A model generated the notes under the pieces. The model ran no database searches. It was not told the origin of the DNA and saw only the letters and a program-made list of their open reading frames with translations. The translations under genes were made by a program, and so were the position numbers. From Alphaproteobacteria bacterium (lineage in GTDB: Bacteria > Pseudomonadota > Alphaproteobacteria > UBA8366), in NCBI GenBank assembly GCA_029861675.1, contig JAOTYV010000042.1, forward strand, positions 1 through 23,416: a stretch of DNA of 23,416 bases, written 5' to 3'. Of the stretch, positions 22,157-23,416 are shown piece by piece (the stretch's first letter is position 1; the number at the start of each line of letters is the position of its first letter).

Positions 22157-23293
22157 ATGGACGACGCGACCGCTTGGCTGAAGACGTCTCAGGACGGCGG
22201 CCGGCTCATATTGGTGGCGGGAGGCTCCTGGACCATTCGCGACGCGGCGGATCTGGAGTCGGCGTTGGAGGAAGTGTCTCCCAACGGCGTCGACGCGGCG
22301 TCGATTGAGCTCTCGGGCGTTACAGAGATGGACACGGCGGGCGCTTGGCTCGTGCGCCGGACCGCATTGGCTTTCGAGGCGTCGGGCGTGCCAATCGATA
22401 TCCGCGGGATGGCGGATGCCTACCTGCCGCTGGGGCGGATCGTCGAGCTGACAGCGGATTGCGCCACGCGCCCGGTTTCCATACCCCACAATTATTGGCG
22501 CGCGATGGTGGAGCGGGTCGGGCGCGCGACGCTCGAATTCCTAGACGAAGGAAAGGCGCTGCTCAACTTCTATGGGCGAACGGTCGCGGGATTCGGCGCA
22601 CTTGTCCGGCGGCCCGGACGTCTGCGTTACACAGCCCTGGTGAACCAGGTCGAATTGACGGGGCTGAATGCCATTCCGATTGTTTGCCTGCTGTCATTTC
22701 TTATCGGCATTGTCATTGCGTTCGTCGGCGCCGATCAGTTACGGCGTTTTGGTGCGGAAATTTTTACGGTCAACCTCCTGGGCGTGATCATGCTCCGCGA
22801 AATTGGCGTCTTGATGACCGCTATCATGGTGGCGGGACGGTCCGGTTCCGCGTACACCGCGCAGATCGGCACAATGCAGGTCAACGAGGAAATCGATGCC
22901 TTGCGGACATTGGGGCTGGACCCGATGGATGTGCTGGTAATACCGCGCATTTGCGGCCTGCTGATCAGCTTGCCTATCCTCGCATTCCTCGCTGAAATCG
23001 CCGGTTTGCTCGGCGGTGCGATGATGGCGACGATGGTGCTCGACGTGACCTTCACCCAATTCGTCCGCCAGTTGGAGTCGGTTGTGACTCTCAACCATTT
23101 TGCCGTGGGCATGGTGAAGGCGCCCGTATTCGCGTATATCATTGCGATCGTTGGTTGCTACGAAGGCTTGCGCGTCGGAGGAAGCGCCGAGAGCGTGGGT
23201 CGCATGACGACAAAATCGGTCGTGACATCCATATTCCTGGTGATCATTGCGGACGCAATTTTCTCGGTGATCTTCTCGACAATGAGGATTTAG
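22157..23293 (+). CDS. mlaE: MlaE-family ABC lipid transporter permease with N-terminal STAS domain
   Basis: 378 residues. A STAS (anti-sigma-antagonist-like) domain occupies about 15-100, with [16 protein letters not shown] at 51-66; the usual phospho-acceptor Ser position is Thr 60. The MlaE permease domain spans about 125-375 with five or six membrane segments and family marks such as [20 protein letters not shown] (227-246), [18 protein letters not shown] (247-264) and the C-terminal [16 protein letters not shown] (333-348). In E. coli the STAS protein MlaB is a separate subunit that binds MlaF; fusion to the permease is common in alphaproteobacteria. The complex moves phospholipids or other lipids between inner membrane and periplasmic MlaD. 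It is followed at 2 bp by the ATPase gene, so they form an operon. No strong ribosome-binding site is seen (GGGAAACGG, 8-16 nt upstream). Confidence 0.92.
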   Translation: MDDATAWLKTSQDGGRLILVAGGSWTIRDAADLESALEEVSPNGVDAASIELSGVTEMDTAGAWLVRRTALAFEASGVPIDIRGMADAYLPLGRIVELTADCATRPVSIPHNYWRAMVERVGRATLEFLDEGKALLNFYGRTVAGFGALVRRPGRLRYTALVNQVELTGLNAIPIVCLLSFLIGIVIAFVGADQLRRFGAEIFTVNLLGVIMLREIGVLMTAIMVAGRSGSAYTAQIGTMQVNEEIDALRTLGLDPMDVLVIPRICGLLISLPILAFLAEIAGLLGGAMMATMVLDVTFTQFVRQLESVVTLNHFAVGMVKAPVFAYIIAIVGCYEGLRVGGSAESVGRMTTKSVVTSIFLVIIADAIFSVIFSTMRI

Positions 23294-23295
23294 GC

Positions 23296-23416
23296 GTGGC
23301 GACCGATGAGAATGTCATACGGGTGAGGGGTTTGCAGACGCGGTTTGGCGCCAATGTCATTCATGATGATTTGGATCTGGATGTGCGGCGGGGCGAAGTG
23401 CTGGGATTGGTCGGTG
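23296..23416 (+). CDS. mlaF: ABC transporter ATP-binding protein (MlaF), N-terminal fragment
   Basis: The first 40 residues before the right edge read as an ABC ATPase: VIRVRGLQTRFGANVIHDDLDLDVRRGEVLGLVG, ending just before the Walker A glycine-rich loop. The start is a GTG at 23296, with GAGGA about 7 nt upstream inside the end of the permease gene and 2 bp after its stop. Position directly after an MlaE-type permease identifies it as the cognate MlaF-like ATPase. Confidence 0.88.
   Translation, partial: MATDENVIRVRGLQTRFGANVIHDDLDLDVRRGEVLGLVG

Noticed and set aside
1..23416. Defence system, prophage, transposon or CRISPR array
   Set aside because: No nuclease, integrase, transposase, toxin-antitoxin pair or regularly spaced direct repeats were found; all sizeable genes are metabolic, regulatory, membrane or transport genes.

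Overview
The window looks like chromosomal DNA of an alphaproteobacterium, probably of the Rhodospirillales or a near relative. It is GC-rich (about 60% by eye), has densely packed genes with third-position G/C preference, and carries a STAS-MlaE permease, a split UxaA-type lyase and an enolase-superfamily enzyme that recalls the D-tartrate dehydratase of Bradyrhizobium. This taxonomy is an inference from protein resemblance only. No rRNA, tRNA, CRISPR array, transposase or phage gene was seen.

Layout. (1) 1-4544: a 2-hydroxyacid module. A single-chain FAD/Fe-S dehydrogenase of the YdiJ/GlcD-GlpC type and a GntR-family regulator (cut by the left edge) run leftward. A serine/alanine-glyoxylate-type aminotransferase diverges rightward. 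The shared 180-bp promoter region holds two near-identical GntR-type palindromes 104 bp apart, each just downstream of a -10 box. (2) 4551-9641: a leftward operon of tetR, an alpha/beta hydrolase and a three-domain LplT-PlsC-Aas fusion, which reads as a phospholipid remodelling unit. (3) 9642-12904: a 428-bp AT-rich intergenic region, then a very large DUF2339 membrane protein. (4) 12905-13892: an exported protein-L-isoaspartate methyltransferase homologue and a 58-residue unknown protein. (5) 13952-21376: a catabolic island. It holds a fumarylacetoacetate-hydrolase-family enzyme, then a leftward operon of a split UxaA/SuyAB-like lyase (small and large subunits), a D-tartrate-dehydratase-like enolase-superfamily enzyme and an Ldh2/ComC-type dehydrogenase. 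It ends with an N-acyl-D-amino-acid deacylase divergent from a creatininase-family amidohydrolase. (6) 21377-23416: a palindrome-rich convergent terminator zone, adenine phosphoribosyltransferase, and the start of an Mla-type ABC lipid transporter (STAS-MlaE, then MlaF cut by the right edge).

The unifying theme of regions 1 and 5 is oxidation, dehydration or desulfonation, and transamination of small 2-hydroxy acids, together with cleavage of amides. The most interesting candidate for an undescribed pathway is the operon at 14829-18744. It combines a sulfolactate-lyase-like two-subunit enzyme and a sulfolactate-dehydrogenase-like enzyme with a tartrate-dehydratase-like enzyme. The substrate cannot be read from sequence alone.
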